The notes beneath the pieces are model-generated. The model did no database searches. It had not been told where the DNA came from and saw only the letters and a program-made list of their open reading frames with translations. A stretch of 64,000 nt of DNA from Acinetobacter junii CIP 64.5 (lineage in GTDB: Bacteria; Pseudomonadota; Gammaproteobacteria; Pseudomonadales; Moraxellaceae): assembly GCF_000368765.1 (NCBI RefSeq), contig NZ_KB849654.1:333732-397731 (forward strand), in the 5' to 3' direction. Both the position numbers and the translations under genes were made by a program. This document shows positions 18,845 to 27,807 of this stretch, piece after piece. The stretch's first letter is position 1. Each line of letters starts with the position of its first letter.

Positions 18845-19135
18845 TTAGTTATTTTTATTGTAGTCATGTCGCATGCCAAGTTTTACCGTGACCTTTTCAG
18901 TTCGACTGATATATAGATAGTGTCGCCCATACTCTATGATGGCGTAAAATTGCTCTGCCCCATCATCTAAGCCTGTCGCTGACCACGTCGTACCTTGCGG
19001 AAACTCATCCAACCATTCTGCTTTATAAAAATCCGAAACAGAATCAAATCCCAAATATTGATCAGGATCAGCCATGATTTTCGCAGCAACCTGATCAAAC
19101 TTCTGCTGTTTAAATGCTTCTAAATTGAGTAACAC
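18845..19135 (-). CDS. Conserved hypothetical protein, 96 residues
   Basis: A small soluble protein rich in acidic and aromatic residues. The likely start is the GTG at 19133-19135, preceded by AAAGGA at seven bases. No family is recognised. It lies upstream of the DUF2505 gene on the same strand, separated by about 108 bases, so it may share its transcript. Confidence 0.55.
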   Translation of the reverse strand: MLLNLEAFKQQKFDQVAAKIMADPDQYLGFDSVSDFYKAEWLDEFPQGTTWSATGLDDGAEQFYAIIEYGRHYLYISRTEKVTVKLGMRHDYNKNN

Positions 19136-19384
19136 TGAGATTCCTTTAGGTTAAAGTTTGATTGATAAAAAGAAGCAAACAGTCATGTGAGTTTTAAAGT
19201 AAATTACAAAAATACCGATATTTTGTTATATCTCTATTTTGCTGTGGAATTTACTGTATTGCAGCAATATTTTCAGTTTTATCATACATTTTTGATCATG
19301 GTCTAATTTGCTAGACGACGTTCAATATGCTATCTACATAATATAACTTTATCTTTTTACAACGATAAACAATAAGGAGCAAAT

Positions 19385-19825
19385 ATGTCTTATCAAAATA
19401 TTTTAGTTGCAGTTGATGACTCTCCAATTTCTTATGCAGCCGTTGAGCATGCACTGTCTTTAGCTAAATTATCTGGGGCAAAGGTCACTGTATTGAGTGT
19501 TGTTGCGGTTGATCCATATGTGGGCGTGGATTTCTATCAAGTTGCACCCGCAATTACAGAGCATTTTATGCAAGCAGAGGCGCATGCTAAAACACAGTTG
19601 CAAGATATCGCTCAGTCATTTACCCGTGATGGAATTCAAGTAACCACCAAAATACATCATGGTCCTGCTAGCGAAGGGATTATCTTTGTCGCAGAGGAAG
19701 TCGGCGCTGACTTAATTATTATGGGTTCTCATGGTCGTACTGGCGTTAAACGTTTATTACTCGGTAGCGTAGCACGTGCTGTATTGACCGAATCACATAT
19801 CCCTGTGTTGATCGTCAAACAGTAA
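19385..19825 (+). CDS. Universal stress protein
   Basis: A 146-residue single UspA domain. The ATP-binding signature GSHGRTGVKRLLLGS is complete, so it belongs to the nucleotide-binding Usp subgroup. The strong ribosome binding site AAGGAGC precedes the ATG. The gene is monocistronic with a terminator directly after it, and it likely acts in stress endurance. Confidence 0.92.
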   Translation: MSYQNILVAVDDSPISYAAVEHALSLAKLSGAKVTVLSVVAVDPYVGVDFYQVAPAITEHFMQAEAHAKTQLQDIAQSFTRDGIQVTTKIHHGPASEGIIFVAEEVGADLIIMGSHGRTGVKRLLLGSVARAVLTESHIPVLIVKQ

Positions 19826-19839
19826 TAAACAAAGCTTCG

Positions 19840-19874
19840 AAAAAAAACCTTGTGATTTTGCACAAGGTTTTTTC
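19840..19874 (+). terminator. Intrinsic terminator of the universal stress protein gene
   Basis: AAAACCTTGTG and CACAAGGTTTTTTC form a strong stem about 16 bases beyond the stop codon. Confidence 0.88.
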
Positions 19875-19944
19875 ATTTTTTAAATTTATTAAGGCTATTT
19901 GCATTACATGGTTGAAATCAATACATAATGATATTATTTTCACA

Positions 19945-20640
19945 ATGAAATTGCTTATTAGGTGTAGTGTGCAAAGCAAGAAACAGAAAACAACTGAGTT
20001 TGGGCAATTTTATATCCTTAAAATTGGGACTAAATATATTCATGCTGAATTGCTTGGCAGTACCCAAAATTACCATGCTCAACTTGTTAAAAATTTAGTT
20101 GTAGCCGATGTAAAAATTGGGGAAACCATTTACTTACGCGTCAAAGATGAATCCATTCATAGCAAATATGGTATTGAAGTTAAATTTGAGCCAATTGAAC
20201 GATTGACTGATCTAGCTGATATTGAAAACCACATCTTAGCGGATAGAAAACGAGTGGCTGACATCTATGTCAAGGCTGCACAGGATAATTTGGCTAAAGG
20301 TTGGCACAGCGGTGATGCTATTGAAAAAGCTCTATTCTTTAGTGCAAGTCATCCTGACTACAAGCAAATTAATCAGCAAATACGTCTCGGTCGATTAAAA
20401 AATATCATCCAAAGTTGCTGTAAGTATGAATGGAAGATGACCCAGCAATTTATGATTTTAAGTCGTTCTGCTTTGCAAATGTTCAATGAAGAAAAGAATC
20501 TAGGAGATTTGGATTTAACTCACTTTGAAAAAAATGTTAAAGCAATTCAATCTGATCTAAGTAAAGCGGAAAAAAATGTGGAGCAAAATGCACAACAATA
20601 TTTGAATCAGCTTAAAGGTTTACTGAAGAAAGAATCTTGA
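19945..20640 (+). CDS. Hypothetical protein with C-terminal helical region
   Basis: About 231 residues, soluble. An N-terminal beta-rich part (about 1-90) resembles a small binding module. The rest is helical, ending in a Lys/Gln/Asn-rich coiled-coil-like stretch. The ATG at 19945 is chosen because the upstream part of the frame lies inside the preceding terminator. No strong ribosome binding site is visible. No family is recognised. Confidence 0.55.
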   Translation: MKLLIRCSVQSKKQKTTEFGQFYILKIGTKYIHAELLGSTQNYHAQLVKNLVVADVKIGETIYLRVKDESIHSKYGIEVKFEPIERLTDLADIENHILADRKRVADIYVKAAQDNLAKGWHSGDAIEKALFFSASHPDYKQINQQIRLGRLKNIIQSCCKYEWKMTQQFMILSRSALQMFNEEKNLGDLDLTHFEKNVKAIQSDLSKAEKNVEQNAQQYLNQLKGLLKKES

Positions 20641-20674
20641 TACTCAACCTTGTAATGCAAATAGCCTTTATTAA

Positions 20675-21520
20675 TTAACTTGCAGCTTGATAAAACGGTG
20701 CATCACCATTGATGGTGGCGCGGTGCATAATCCGATGCGCATCACCATAATCAAATAAAGCCTTATGCTGTGTGCAACGATTATCCCAAATCGCCACATC
20801 GCCTTCTTGCCATTGCCAACGTAAATGAAACTGCTCATGAGTCGCGTGGGCGAATAGATATTGCAATAACTCAGCACTTTCTGATTCATCTAGCTCATTA
20901 ATACGTGTGGTGAAACCTTCGCTCACAAACAAAATCGGCTGTCCTGTCACAGGATGGGTTCTCACCACAGGATGAACAACGGGTGGATTACGTTTGAAGG
21001 TTTCCTCCAATTTCTTACGCTCAACATCATTATGCGCAAAACGTTCAATCGGGAAAGACTGACGAATATCGTGTGTAGCCGTTAAACCTTTTAACTTTTG
21101 TTGCAAGCTTTGATCCAATGCAGCAAATGCGGCTACCCCACTCGACCACAATGTATCACCACCTACAGGTGGAATCTTGATGGCTTGCAAGACACACCCT
21201 AATGGCGGATTTTGACTGAAAGTCACATCAGTATGCCAAAGCTCGTTGTCACGTAAATCTTGCTTCCAACTGTCTAGAACAATAATTTCAGGCACATTTT
21301 CTACTGTCGGGAAAATAGGATGAATATGTAAAGAACCAAAGCCACGTGCAAGTTCAGCTTGAGCCTGAGGTGCAAGCTGCTGATTGCGGAAGAAAATTAC
21401 ATGATGATCCAGCAAAGCCTGTTGAATTTGTTGTGTGGTATTTTCATCAACCGTATTTAAATCAACATCGTGAATAATTGCACCAATGGTTGGTTTAATA
21501 ACTTCAATATTTAACGTCAT
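20675..21520 (-). CDS. tauD: Taurine dioxygenase
   Basis: Fe(II)/2-oxoglutarate dioxygenase that hydroxylates taurine, releasing sulfite as a sulfur source. The iron triad is His96, Asp98 (HTDVTF) and His252, with Arg267 as the 2-oxoglutarate anchor; the spacing matches the E. coli enzyme. At 281 residues it is full length. It is the last gene of a tauABCD operon. Confidence 0.94.
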   Translation of the reverse strand: MTLNIEVIKPTIGAIIHDVDLNTVDENTTQQIQQALLDHHVIFFRNQQLAPQAQAELARGFGSLHIHPIFPTVENVPEIIVLDSWKQDLRDNELWHTDVTFSQNPPLGCVLQAIKIPPVGGDTLWSSGVAAFAALDQSLQQKLKGLTATHDIRQSFPIERFAHNDVERKKLEETFKRNPPVVHPVVRTHPVTGQPILFVSEGFTTRINELDESESAELLQYLFAHATHEQFHLRWQWQEGDVAIWDNRCTQHKALFDYGDAHRIMHRATINGDAPFYQAAS

Positions 21521-21536
21521 CTTCTACTACTCACAC

Positions 21537-22418
21537 TTATAACTGTTGACCATACCAAGGAGAGAGTTGCTTCTGTAACCAACGCAAAAACAACTCAAAA
21601 CTCACTGCAACGATCGCAATAACAATAATGCCGAGAACCACAGTATCGGTAATCAAGAATTGAGCTGCTGACTGCACCATAAAACCAATACCACGATCTG
21701 CTGCAACTAATTCCGAAGCCACTAGAGTCGACCACCCCACACCTAAACCAATACGGATACCCGTTAAGATATGTGGTAAGGCTGTCGGCAGAATCACATG
21801 CCAAAACACTTGCGATTGGCTTGCGCCTAAAGATAAGGCTGCACGCTCACGATTGAGCTGATGACTGATTACGCCATGAGTGCTACTAATAATGACTGAT
21901 GCAAGGATTGAAAAGAAAATCAAAAGCACTTTAGTGGTTTCACCAATCCCAAACCAAATCACCAATAATGGCAAATAGGCTAGAGGTGGTATCGGACGTA
22001 ACAGCTCAACCAAAGGATCAAGTACCGCACGCACCCATTTGTTCAAACCCATCCATAAACCTAAAGGCACACCAATCCCAATTGCAGCAACTAAAGCCAA
22101 TAAGACACGCGAAATACTGGCGGCTAAATGTTGCCATAAAGTCGCTTTCATAAAGCCTTGTTGACTGACTTCAAGAAACTTCTGCCATACCGCTTGTGGG
22201 CTTGGCAAAAACAAACTTGGAACAACTTTTAAAGCAGTGATCAAATACCAGATCACCAGCACACTGATAACGCTCGATAAACTCAGCACCAAACTACGAT
22301 GACGCGCGAGAAAATCACCTATAGCATTTCGTCTTGAAGCTGATTTTTTCGGGTCAATTTGTGCAAACTCTGCTGTGTTACTTAGCTCATAGGCTGTATT
22401 TTTTGCTTGTCCCGTCAT
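21537..22418 (-). CDS. tauC: Taurine ABC transporter permease
   Basis: Inner-membrane permease of the sulfonate/nitrate/taurine ABC family, with about six membrane segments. The conserved cytoplasmic EAA-like loop (ERAALSLGASQSQVFWHVILP) is near residue 195. The N-terminal cytoplasmic tail of about 35 residues is slightly long. Its start overlaps the tauB stop by four bases. Confidence 0.93.
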   Translation of the reverse strand: MTGQAKNTAYELSNTAEFAQIDPKKSASRRNAIGDFLARHRSLVLSLSSVISVLVIWYLITALKVVPSLFLPSPQAVWQKFLEVSQQGFMKATLWQHLAASISRVLLALVAAIGIGVPLGLWMGLNKWVRAVLDPLVELLRPIPPLAYLPLLVIWFGIGETTKVLLIFFSILASVIISSTHGVISHQLNRERAALSLGASQSQVFWHVILPTALPHILTGIRIGLGVGWSTLVASELVAADRGIGFMVQSAAQFLITDTVVLGIIVIAIVAVSFELFLRWLQKQLSPWYGQQL

Positions 22419-23206
22419 ACAGTCACCTCATACCCTGCTTGTTTCTGTACACGCAAACGCTCAAACAATTGCTCACGTAATTGAATAAATTTTGGATCGG
22501 ATTTAATTGTTCGAATCGATTCGCCTTGCTTATAGCGCTCTGCAAAGTCTAGTTTTAAAGTTTCAACAATCTTGCCTGGACGAGCTGTCATCAATACCAG
22601 TTGATTGCTGAGTAATAACGCTTCTTCAATATCATGGGTGATGAGGAAAAAAGATTTATTTTGTTGAATCCATAAATCCAACACCAACTGCTGCATGGTT
22701 TCACGGATAAATGCATCAAGCGCAGCAAAAGGTTCATCTAATAAAATAAAGGCTGCATGGCTAATCAAGGCACGTGCAATACCCACGCGCTGTTTCATAC
22801 CACCTGACAGTTCCCAAATATTGGCTTGTGCAACATGGCTCAAACCTACTATCTTCAGGATGGATTCAACTTGCTGATGAATATGTTGTTCTTTTAAACC
22901 CTTAAGTTGTAAAGCAAAACCAATATTTTCAGAGACATTTAACCATGGTAATAGCGCATGATCTTGGAACACCACTGCACGGCGAGCATCAGGTATCGTT
23001 AATACTTCATCATCAAGTTTGATCTGTCCTGAACTTGGTTTTTGAAAACCAGCCAAAATATTCAGTAATGTGGTTTTTCCACAACCCGACTCACCCAAAA
23101 TTACCGTCAAAGTGCCCTCTTCAATTTTGAGATTAATATCTTGCAATACAGGCACGGTCTGGTTTGGAAAAGTTAAATGAAGATGCTCAGCAGCTAATAC
23201 GCTCAT
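22415..23206 (-). CDS. tauB: Taurine ABC transporter ATPase
   Basis: ABC ATPase that powers taurine import. Walker A is GESGCGKTT, the signature is LSGGMKQR, Walker B is FILLDEPFAALD, and the H-loop histidine is in LITHDIEEA. The 263 residues lack any regulatory C-terminal domain, as is usual for TauB/SsuB. It lies 9 bases after tauA. Confidence 0.94.
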   Translation of the reverse strand: MSVLAAEHLHLTFPNQTVPVLQDINLKIEEGTLTVILGESGCGKTTLLNILAGFQKPSSGQIKLDDEVLTIPDARRAVVFQDHALLPWLNVSENIGFALQLKGLKEQHIHQQVESILKIVGLSHVAQANIWELSGGMKQRVGIARALISHAAFILLDEPFAALDAFIRETMQQLVLDLWIQQNKSFFLITHDIEEALLLSNQLVLMTARPGKIVETLKLDFAERYKQGESIRTIKSDPKFIQLREQLFERLRVQKQAGYEVTV

Positions 23207-23215
23207 TTCGATCTC

Positions 23216-24238
23216 CTATGGTTGTAAGAATTGAGTGGTGACATTGGCTTGATAGTTAGGTTTTACTTGATCCACCTTGCCTTGGCTTCTTAAGAAAGTG
23301 GCTGTATCGAAAATGTTCTCTGCAAATTCACCTGATAAAGTGGCTTGTTGCTGCTGACGACCAAGGTATATATTTCCTGAAAGAAGCAATGGAATATCTT
23401 TGGCATCAGAACCCGTCAATTGTGCGATTTTCTGAATATTGTCTGTATTTTGCTCAAATGCTTTAGGATCTTGGTTATAGCTTTCAATCTGCTTTAAGCT
23501 GGTTCTCACGAAGGCTTTTAAGAACTCAGGACTTTTTTCAGCGAAATCTTTACGAACCACCCATAAATCATAGGTTGGTGCGCCCCACTCGCCGACTTGT
23601 TTCGAGTCTGTTAAGACATGACCAGTCGCTTTAACTTTGCTTAAGGCAGGTTCCCAAACATAGGTCGCATCAATATCACCACGCTCCCAAGCTGCTGTGA
23701 TTTCTGGTGGACGTAAGTTAATAATCTTGACTTGGTTATCCGCAATATTCCAATGCTTGAGTGCTGACAATAAGCTGTAATGCGTGGTTGAAACGAATGG
23801 CACAGCAATGGTTTTACCAATCAAATCTTGCGGGTTGTTAATGCCTGATTTGTTGCTCACCACCAATGCCTCTGAACCACCTAATTTTGCTGTCACCAGA
23901 AAGACTTCAATCGGTAAATCACGACTTGCAGCAGCAGCTAGAGGACTAGAACCAATGTTGCCGATCACCACATCCCCTGAAGCCAAGGCATTAACTACAT
24001 CTGAACCAGCATCAAATTTACGCCATTGAATTGCTTGATTAGTATCACGTTCATATTCTCCATTTGCCTGTGCAACCTTGGTCGGATCAACACCTGTTTG
24101 ATAAGCAATCACTACTGCCTTGTTGTTTTTAGACTGAACAGGTGAAGCATCTTTTTGATTTTGATAGACAATAAAAGCAACAATCGCCACAAGGACGATC
24201 GCTGTTACAATCAATGGCTTGGTGTTCTTGATGCCCAT
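23216..24238 (-). CDS. tauA: Taurine-binding protein
   Basis: Periplasmic solute-binding protein of the NMT1/SsuA type. The motif AYQTGVDPTKVAQANG and the region YVWEPALSKV support the taurine assignment. The N-terminus has a hydrophobic helix (about 9-26) followed by YQNQKDASPV without a clear signal-peptidase site or lipobox. It may therefore stay anchored in the inner membrane. The ATG at 24236-24238 is preferred over an upstream TTG. Confidence 0.92.
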   Translation of the reverse strand: MGIKNTKPLIVTAIVLVAIVAFIVYQNQKDASPVQSKNNKAVVIAYQTGVDPTKVAQANGEYERDTNQAIQWRKFDAGSDVVNALASGDVVIGNIGSSPLAAAASRDLPIEVFLVTAKLGGSEALVVSNKSGINNPQDLIGKTIAVPFVSTTHYSLLSALKHWNIADNQVKIINLRPPEITAAWERGDIDATYVWEPALSKVKATGHVLTDSKQVGEWGAPTYDLWVVRKDFAEKSPEFLKAFVRTSLKQIESYNQDPKAFEQNTDNIQKIAQLTGSDAKDIPLLLSGNIYLGRQQQQATLSGEFAENIFDTATFLRSQGKVDQVKPNYQANVTTQFLQP

Positions 24239-24515
24239 AATTAGATGATCTTTCAATAATATAGGCTTATGGTATGCGTCACACTTTATGATTAAAAATA
24301 ATAAAAAATGAGTTGTTTATGCAATTTAAAGATATATAAGCTAGATTCTTTGATCTTTAGACGTGAAATAAATTTAAGAAAAGTCATCAATTTGAATTAT
24401 CAAATCAATAAAATATATAAAGAAATAAATTGGATTCATCTAGAATCATCAGCTTCATATGATGTGCCATAAACTCGCGATATTCAAAAAATAAACACTC
24501 TAATTGAGAATGATT

Positions 24516-25859
24516 ATGCAACAATCTGATGCAACAACCACACCTGACCACGTTCCTTTTTGGCAAGCCTTTTTATTTTGGCTAAAACTTGGATTTATTA
24601 GTTTTGGTGGACCCGCAGGTCAAATTGCAGTGATGCATCAGGAGCTAGTTGAACAAAAGCGCTGGATCTCTGAAAAACGATTTTTACATGCACTTAATTA
24701 TTGTATGTTGTTGCCTGGACCTGAAGCTCAGCAACTTGCCATCTACATCGGCTGGTTAATGCACCGTACTTTAGGTGGTTTAGTGGCAGGCATTCTATTT
24801 GTGCTGCCTTCGTTGTTTATCCTGATTGCCTTGTCATGGATTTATGTACAGTTTGGAGATGTCCCAATTATTGCAGGTTTATTTTATGGAATTAAACCAG
24901 CAGTCACAGCAATTGTCTTTCATGCAACTTATCGTATAGGTAGTCGTTCACTGAAGAATAAATTCTTATGGCTCATTGCAGGTGCTGCATTTATCGCAAT
25001 ATTTTTCTTTAATATCCCATTTCCATTGATTGTATTCAGTGCCGCAATACTTGGATATTTACTCAGTAAAAAGCAGCCACATTTATTTAGTCAGCAAGCA
25101 TCTCATCAAAGTAATCAAAAAAATTATGGTGCAGCATTGATTGATGACAATACACCACCACCTGCCCATGCTATTTTTCGCTGGGCGAATCTCGCTAAAA
25201 TTGTTCTTATCGCAGCATTTTTATGGTGTATTCCGATCTTACTGTTGACCTTCAGCCTAGGCTGGCAACACGCTTATACTCAGATGGCATGGTTCTTTAC
25301 TAAAGCAGCCTTGCTTACCTTTGGCGGAGCATATGCTGTGCTGCCTTATGTCTACCAAGGTGCAGTGAATTACTACGGATGGTTAAACCCAACTCAAATG
25401 ATTGATGGATTGGCTCTCGGAGAAAGTACACCTGGCCCATTAATTATGGTTGTCGCATTTGTGGGCTTCTTGGGTGGTTTTAATCAAGCTTTACTCGGAA
25501 CTGAGCATCTGTTTCTTGCAGGTGCCGTGGGTGCAGTAATTGTTACTTGGTTTACCTTTCTCTTTTCCTTCGTTTTTATTTTCGCTGGCGCACCACTAAT
25601 TGAATCTACACATAACGAGCTTAAGTTTACCGCACCACTCACTGCGATCACCGCTGCTGTTGTAGGTGTCATTCTTAATCTTGCTCTATTCTTTAGCTAT
25701 CACGTGCTATGGCCAAATGGTTTTGATCATGCATTTAACTACGAAGCGGCAATCATTACCGTTGCAGCGATGATCGCACTCTTTAAATTTCAGATTAATG
25801 TTCTTTACGTGATCTTTGCTTCAGCAGTTTGTGGTTTGATCCTATATCTCTTTGTTTAA
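24516..25859 (+). CDS. chrA: Chromate transporter (CHR family)
   Basis: Inner-membrane CHR-superfamily protein that expels chromate by proton antiport in characterised members. The two halves each carry a CHR domain: GFISFGGPAGQIAVMHQE with the GPEAQQLA block, and LLTFGGAYAVLPYV with ESTPGPLIM. About ten to twelve helices are present. The ATG at 24516 follows GAGA at normal spacing. No chrB or other regulator is adjacent. Chromate as the true substrate is inferred from the family. Confidence 0.9.
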   Translation: MQQSDATTTPDHVPFWQAFLFWLKLGFISFGGPAGQIAVMHQELVEQKRWISEKRFLHALNYCMLLPGPEAQQLAIYIGWLMHRTLGGLVAGILFVLPSLFILIALSWIYVQFGDVPIIAGLFYGIKPAVTAIVFHATYRIGSRSLKNKFLWLIAGAAFIAIFFFNIPFPLIVFSAAILGYLLSKKQPHLFSQQASHQSNQKNYGAALIDDNTPPPAHAIFRWANLAKIVLIAAFLWCIPILLLTFSLGWQHAYTQMAWFFTKAALLTFGGAYAVLPYVYQGAVNYYGWLNPTQMIDGLALGESTPGPLIMVVAFVGFLGGFNQALLGTEHLFLAGAVGAVIVTWFTFLFSFVFIFAGAPLIESTHNELKFTAPLTAITAAVVGVILNLALFFSYHVLWPNGFDHAFNYEAAIITVAAMIALFKFQINVLYVIFASAVCGLILYLFV

Positions 25860-25910
25860 ACTATTGAGCTAGAGTTGAATTATTCGACTCTAGCTTCAGT
25901 CTCAGAAATA

Positions 25911-26870
25911 TTAAATATGATGAATTTCAACTGAGGCATGTACAATTTCTTCATGTATGGATAGCTCACGTTTGACTTGATCAGGAGTCAAATCAGCTAT
26001 CGATGTTTCCAATCCTAAAATACAAGAGAATTTGCCTTTACCAACTTTCCATACATGTAGGTCTGTGATTTCTACGTGTGGAAGTTGGGCAATTACATCC
26101 TTTATTTCTTGTACCACGGGGTGCCCCATTTCAGCATCTAATAAGGTTTTACCTGTTTCTTGAATTAATCCCCAAGACCATTTGGCAACCAGTAATGCAC
26201 CAATAATTCCAAGCAAGGCATCTAGAAAATTCCAGCTAAAATATTTTGCAGCAAATAAAGCAATAATTGCGAGCACTGAAGTCACTGCATCTGCCACTAC
26301 ATGCAAAAATGCGGCTTTTTGATTTAAATCATGGTGATGATGGTGATCGTGTGTATGCTGATGATGATCATCGTGATGATGTGAATGATGATGATGATGG
26401 TGATGGTGATGCTCATGTCCACCATCATGTAATAACCATGCACAGACCAAGTTTATAACTAAACCTACAACCGCGATTGGAATCGCTTCATTGAAATGAA
26501 TCGTAACGGGATTAAATAATCGTTCAATCGACTGAATCCCCATCAGTAGCGCAACGACCATCAATAAAATAGCACTGCTATAGCCAGCTAAAATTTCTAT
26601 TTTCCATGTTCCAAAACTAAATCTGGAGTCACTTGCATACTGTCGAGCCATTTGATAAGCAAAATAAGCCAAACCTAGTGCTAGCATGTGGGAACTCATA
26701 TGCCAACCATCAGCCAGTAATGCCATCGAATTAAAAATCCATCCACATAAGATTTCTAAGATCATCATCACAGCGGTTAAAATTGTGGCGATCAAAATCT
26801 TTTTCTGGGCTAAAGGATTTCCCTGATCAAATTGATGAGAATGGCGTCTTTCTAGGTTAGTATGCTGCAT
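25911..26870 (-). CDS. dmeF: Cation diffusion facilitator, DmeF-like
   Basis: An inner-membrane CDF metal/proton antiporter of 319 residues with six helices and a C-terminal cytoplasmic domain. Metal-site motifs are ADGWHMSSH in helix 2 and HVVADAV in helix 5. The loop between helices 4 and 5 holds about 25 histidines in a 35-residue stretch, typical of Co/Ni/Zn carriers. It is divergent from an RcnR/DmeR-type regulator with a matching operator between them, which supports a cobalt/nickel efflux role. Confidence 0.88.
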   Translation of the reverse strand: MQHTNLERRHSHQFDQGNPLAQKKILIATILTAVMMILEILCGWIFNSMALLADGWHMSSHMLALGLAYFAYQMARQYASDSRFSFGTWKIEILAGYSSAILLMVVALLMGIQSIERLFNPVTIHFNEAIPIAVVGLVINLVCAWLLHDGGHEHHHHHHHHHSHHHDDHHQHTHDHHHHHDLNQKAAFLHVVADAVTSVLAIIALFAAKYFSWNFLDALLGIIGALLVAKWSWGLIQETGKTLLDAEMGHPVVQEIKDVIAQLPHVEITDLHVWKVGKGKFSCILGLETSIADLTPDQVKRELSIHEEIVHASVEIHHI

Positions 26871-26889
26871 TTGCTTTAACTTTAAAATA

Positions 26890-26904
26890 TACTCCCCCTC
26901 AGTA
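26890..26904. promoter_or_regulatory. RcnR/DmeR-type operator between dmeF and dmeR
   Basis: The sequence TACTCCCCCTCAGTA reads TACT-GAGGGGG-AGTA on the minus strand. It matches the TACT, G/C tract of seven, AGTA layout known for RcnR/DmeR regulators. It sits in the 56-base gap between the divergent start codons, so it can control both genes. Confidence 0.8.
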
Positions 26905-26926
26905 TATATTTTTTCAGGAAAAATGT

Positions 26927-27193
26927 ATGTCTCATCTACACCATGACAAAAAAATTCTAAATCGAGTGAAGCGCATTCAAGGACAAATTACCGCGGTTGA
27001 AAAATCATTAACCGATCCAGAGAGTTCATGTATCGAAGTTTTACAGCAAGTCGCCGCGGTTAAAGGTGCTGTAAATGGTTTAATGAATCAATTAATTGAA
27101 CAACACTTAAAAGAACACGTACTAAAGGATGCTGAACATATTAATGAAGAAGAAATACAAAAGTTTCTTGCTTTATTACAACGTTATTTATAG
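26927..27193 (+). CDS. dmeR: DmeR/RcnR-type metal-sensing repressor
   Basis: An 88-residue all-helical CsoR/RcnR-family repressor. The ligand positions of the nickel/cobalt sensor RcnR are all present: His3, Cys35, His60, His64. The formaldehyde sensor FrmR has Glu at position 64, so a Co/Ni sensor is favoured. The basic face (LNRVKRIQGQ) is the DNA-binding part. AGGA precedes the ATG. Its 3' end overlaps the end of modC by six bases. Confidence 0.88.
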   Translation: MSHLHHDKKILNRVKRIQGQITAVEKSLTDPESSCIEVLQQVAAVKGAVNGLMNQLIEQHLKEHVLKDAEHINEEEIQKFLALLQRYL

Positions 27194-27805
27194 ATACCAA
27201 ATCTCGTGAGTGAGTTGTTCGATTTCTGATTTATCATGACTCACATACAGCATCGGAATTTTTATCTCTGCTTTGATTTTTTGAAAGAAAGGAATAATCT
27301 CTTTTTTGTGCGCGGAATCAAGAGCAGAAAGTGGTTCATCTAATAATAATAATTGTGGTGAGTACAGTAATGCACGACCAAGTGCAACACGTTGTTTTTC
27401 CCCTCCTGAGAGCTTAATCGGCATCCTTTCAGTTAAATGCTCCAATTTAAGCAATTCAACAATATAGTCGAGTTCAAACTGACGCTGCTCGGGGCGAATA
27501 TGTGTGAAACCAAACAATAGATTCTGCATTACATTTTTATGAGGAAATAACTGCGCATCCTGAAATACCAAACCAATCCGACGCTGTTGTGTACTCAGGT
27601 TAATGTTCTGTGCCCGATCAAACCATGTTTGATTCTGTATTTTAATCCAACCTGATTGAGGTTTAATCAACCCAGCAATACTATGCAAAATCGTGGTTTT
27701 TCCTGAACCTGAAGCTCCAAATAAACCAATCACAGACTGATCGGATTGAAAGCGTTGATCTAGAGAAAATTGTCCTTGGCTAAGTTGGATATGACAATCA
27801 ATCAT
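27188..27805 (-). CDS. modC: Molybdate ABC transporter ATPase, short form
   Basis: ABC ATPase for molybdate import. Walker A is GASGSGKTT, the signature is LSGGEKQR, and Walker B is LLLLDEPLSALD with the following H-loop SHDK. At 205 residues it ends right after the nucleotide-binding domain and lacks the C-terminal TOBE/MOP molybdate-sensing domain of the roughly 350-residue E. coli ModC. The stop overlaps the convergent dmeR end. It lies two bases after modB. Confidence 0.9.
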   Translation of the reverse strand: MIDCHIQLSQGQFSLDQRFQSDQSVIGLFGASGSGKTTILHSIAGLIKPQSGWIKIQNQTWFDRAQNINLSTQQRRIGLVFQDAQLFPHKNVMQNLLFGFTHIRPEQRQFELDYIVELLKLEHLTERMPIKLSGGEKQRVALGRALLYSPQLLLLDEPLSALDSAHKKEIIPFFQKIKAEIKIPMLYVSHDKSEIEQLTHEIWYL

Positions 27806-27807
27806 GC

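Noticed and set aside
19852..19944. Upstream extension of the hypothetical gene at 19945
   Set aside because: The extension translates the terminator of the preceding universal stress protein gene; a start at 19945 is more sensible.
26267..26458. Plus-strand frame rich in Asp/His opposite dmeF
   Set aside because: It is the antisense of the His-codon repeat in dmeF; composition is dictated by that repeat.
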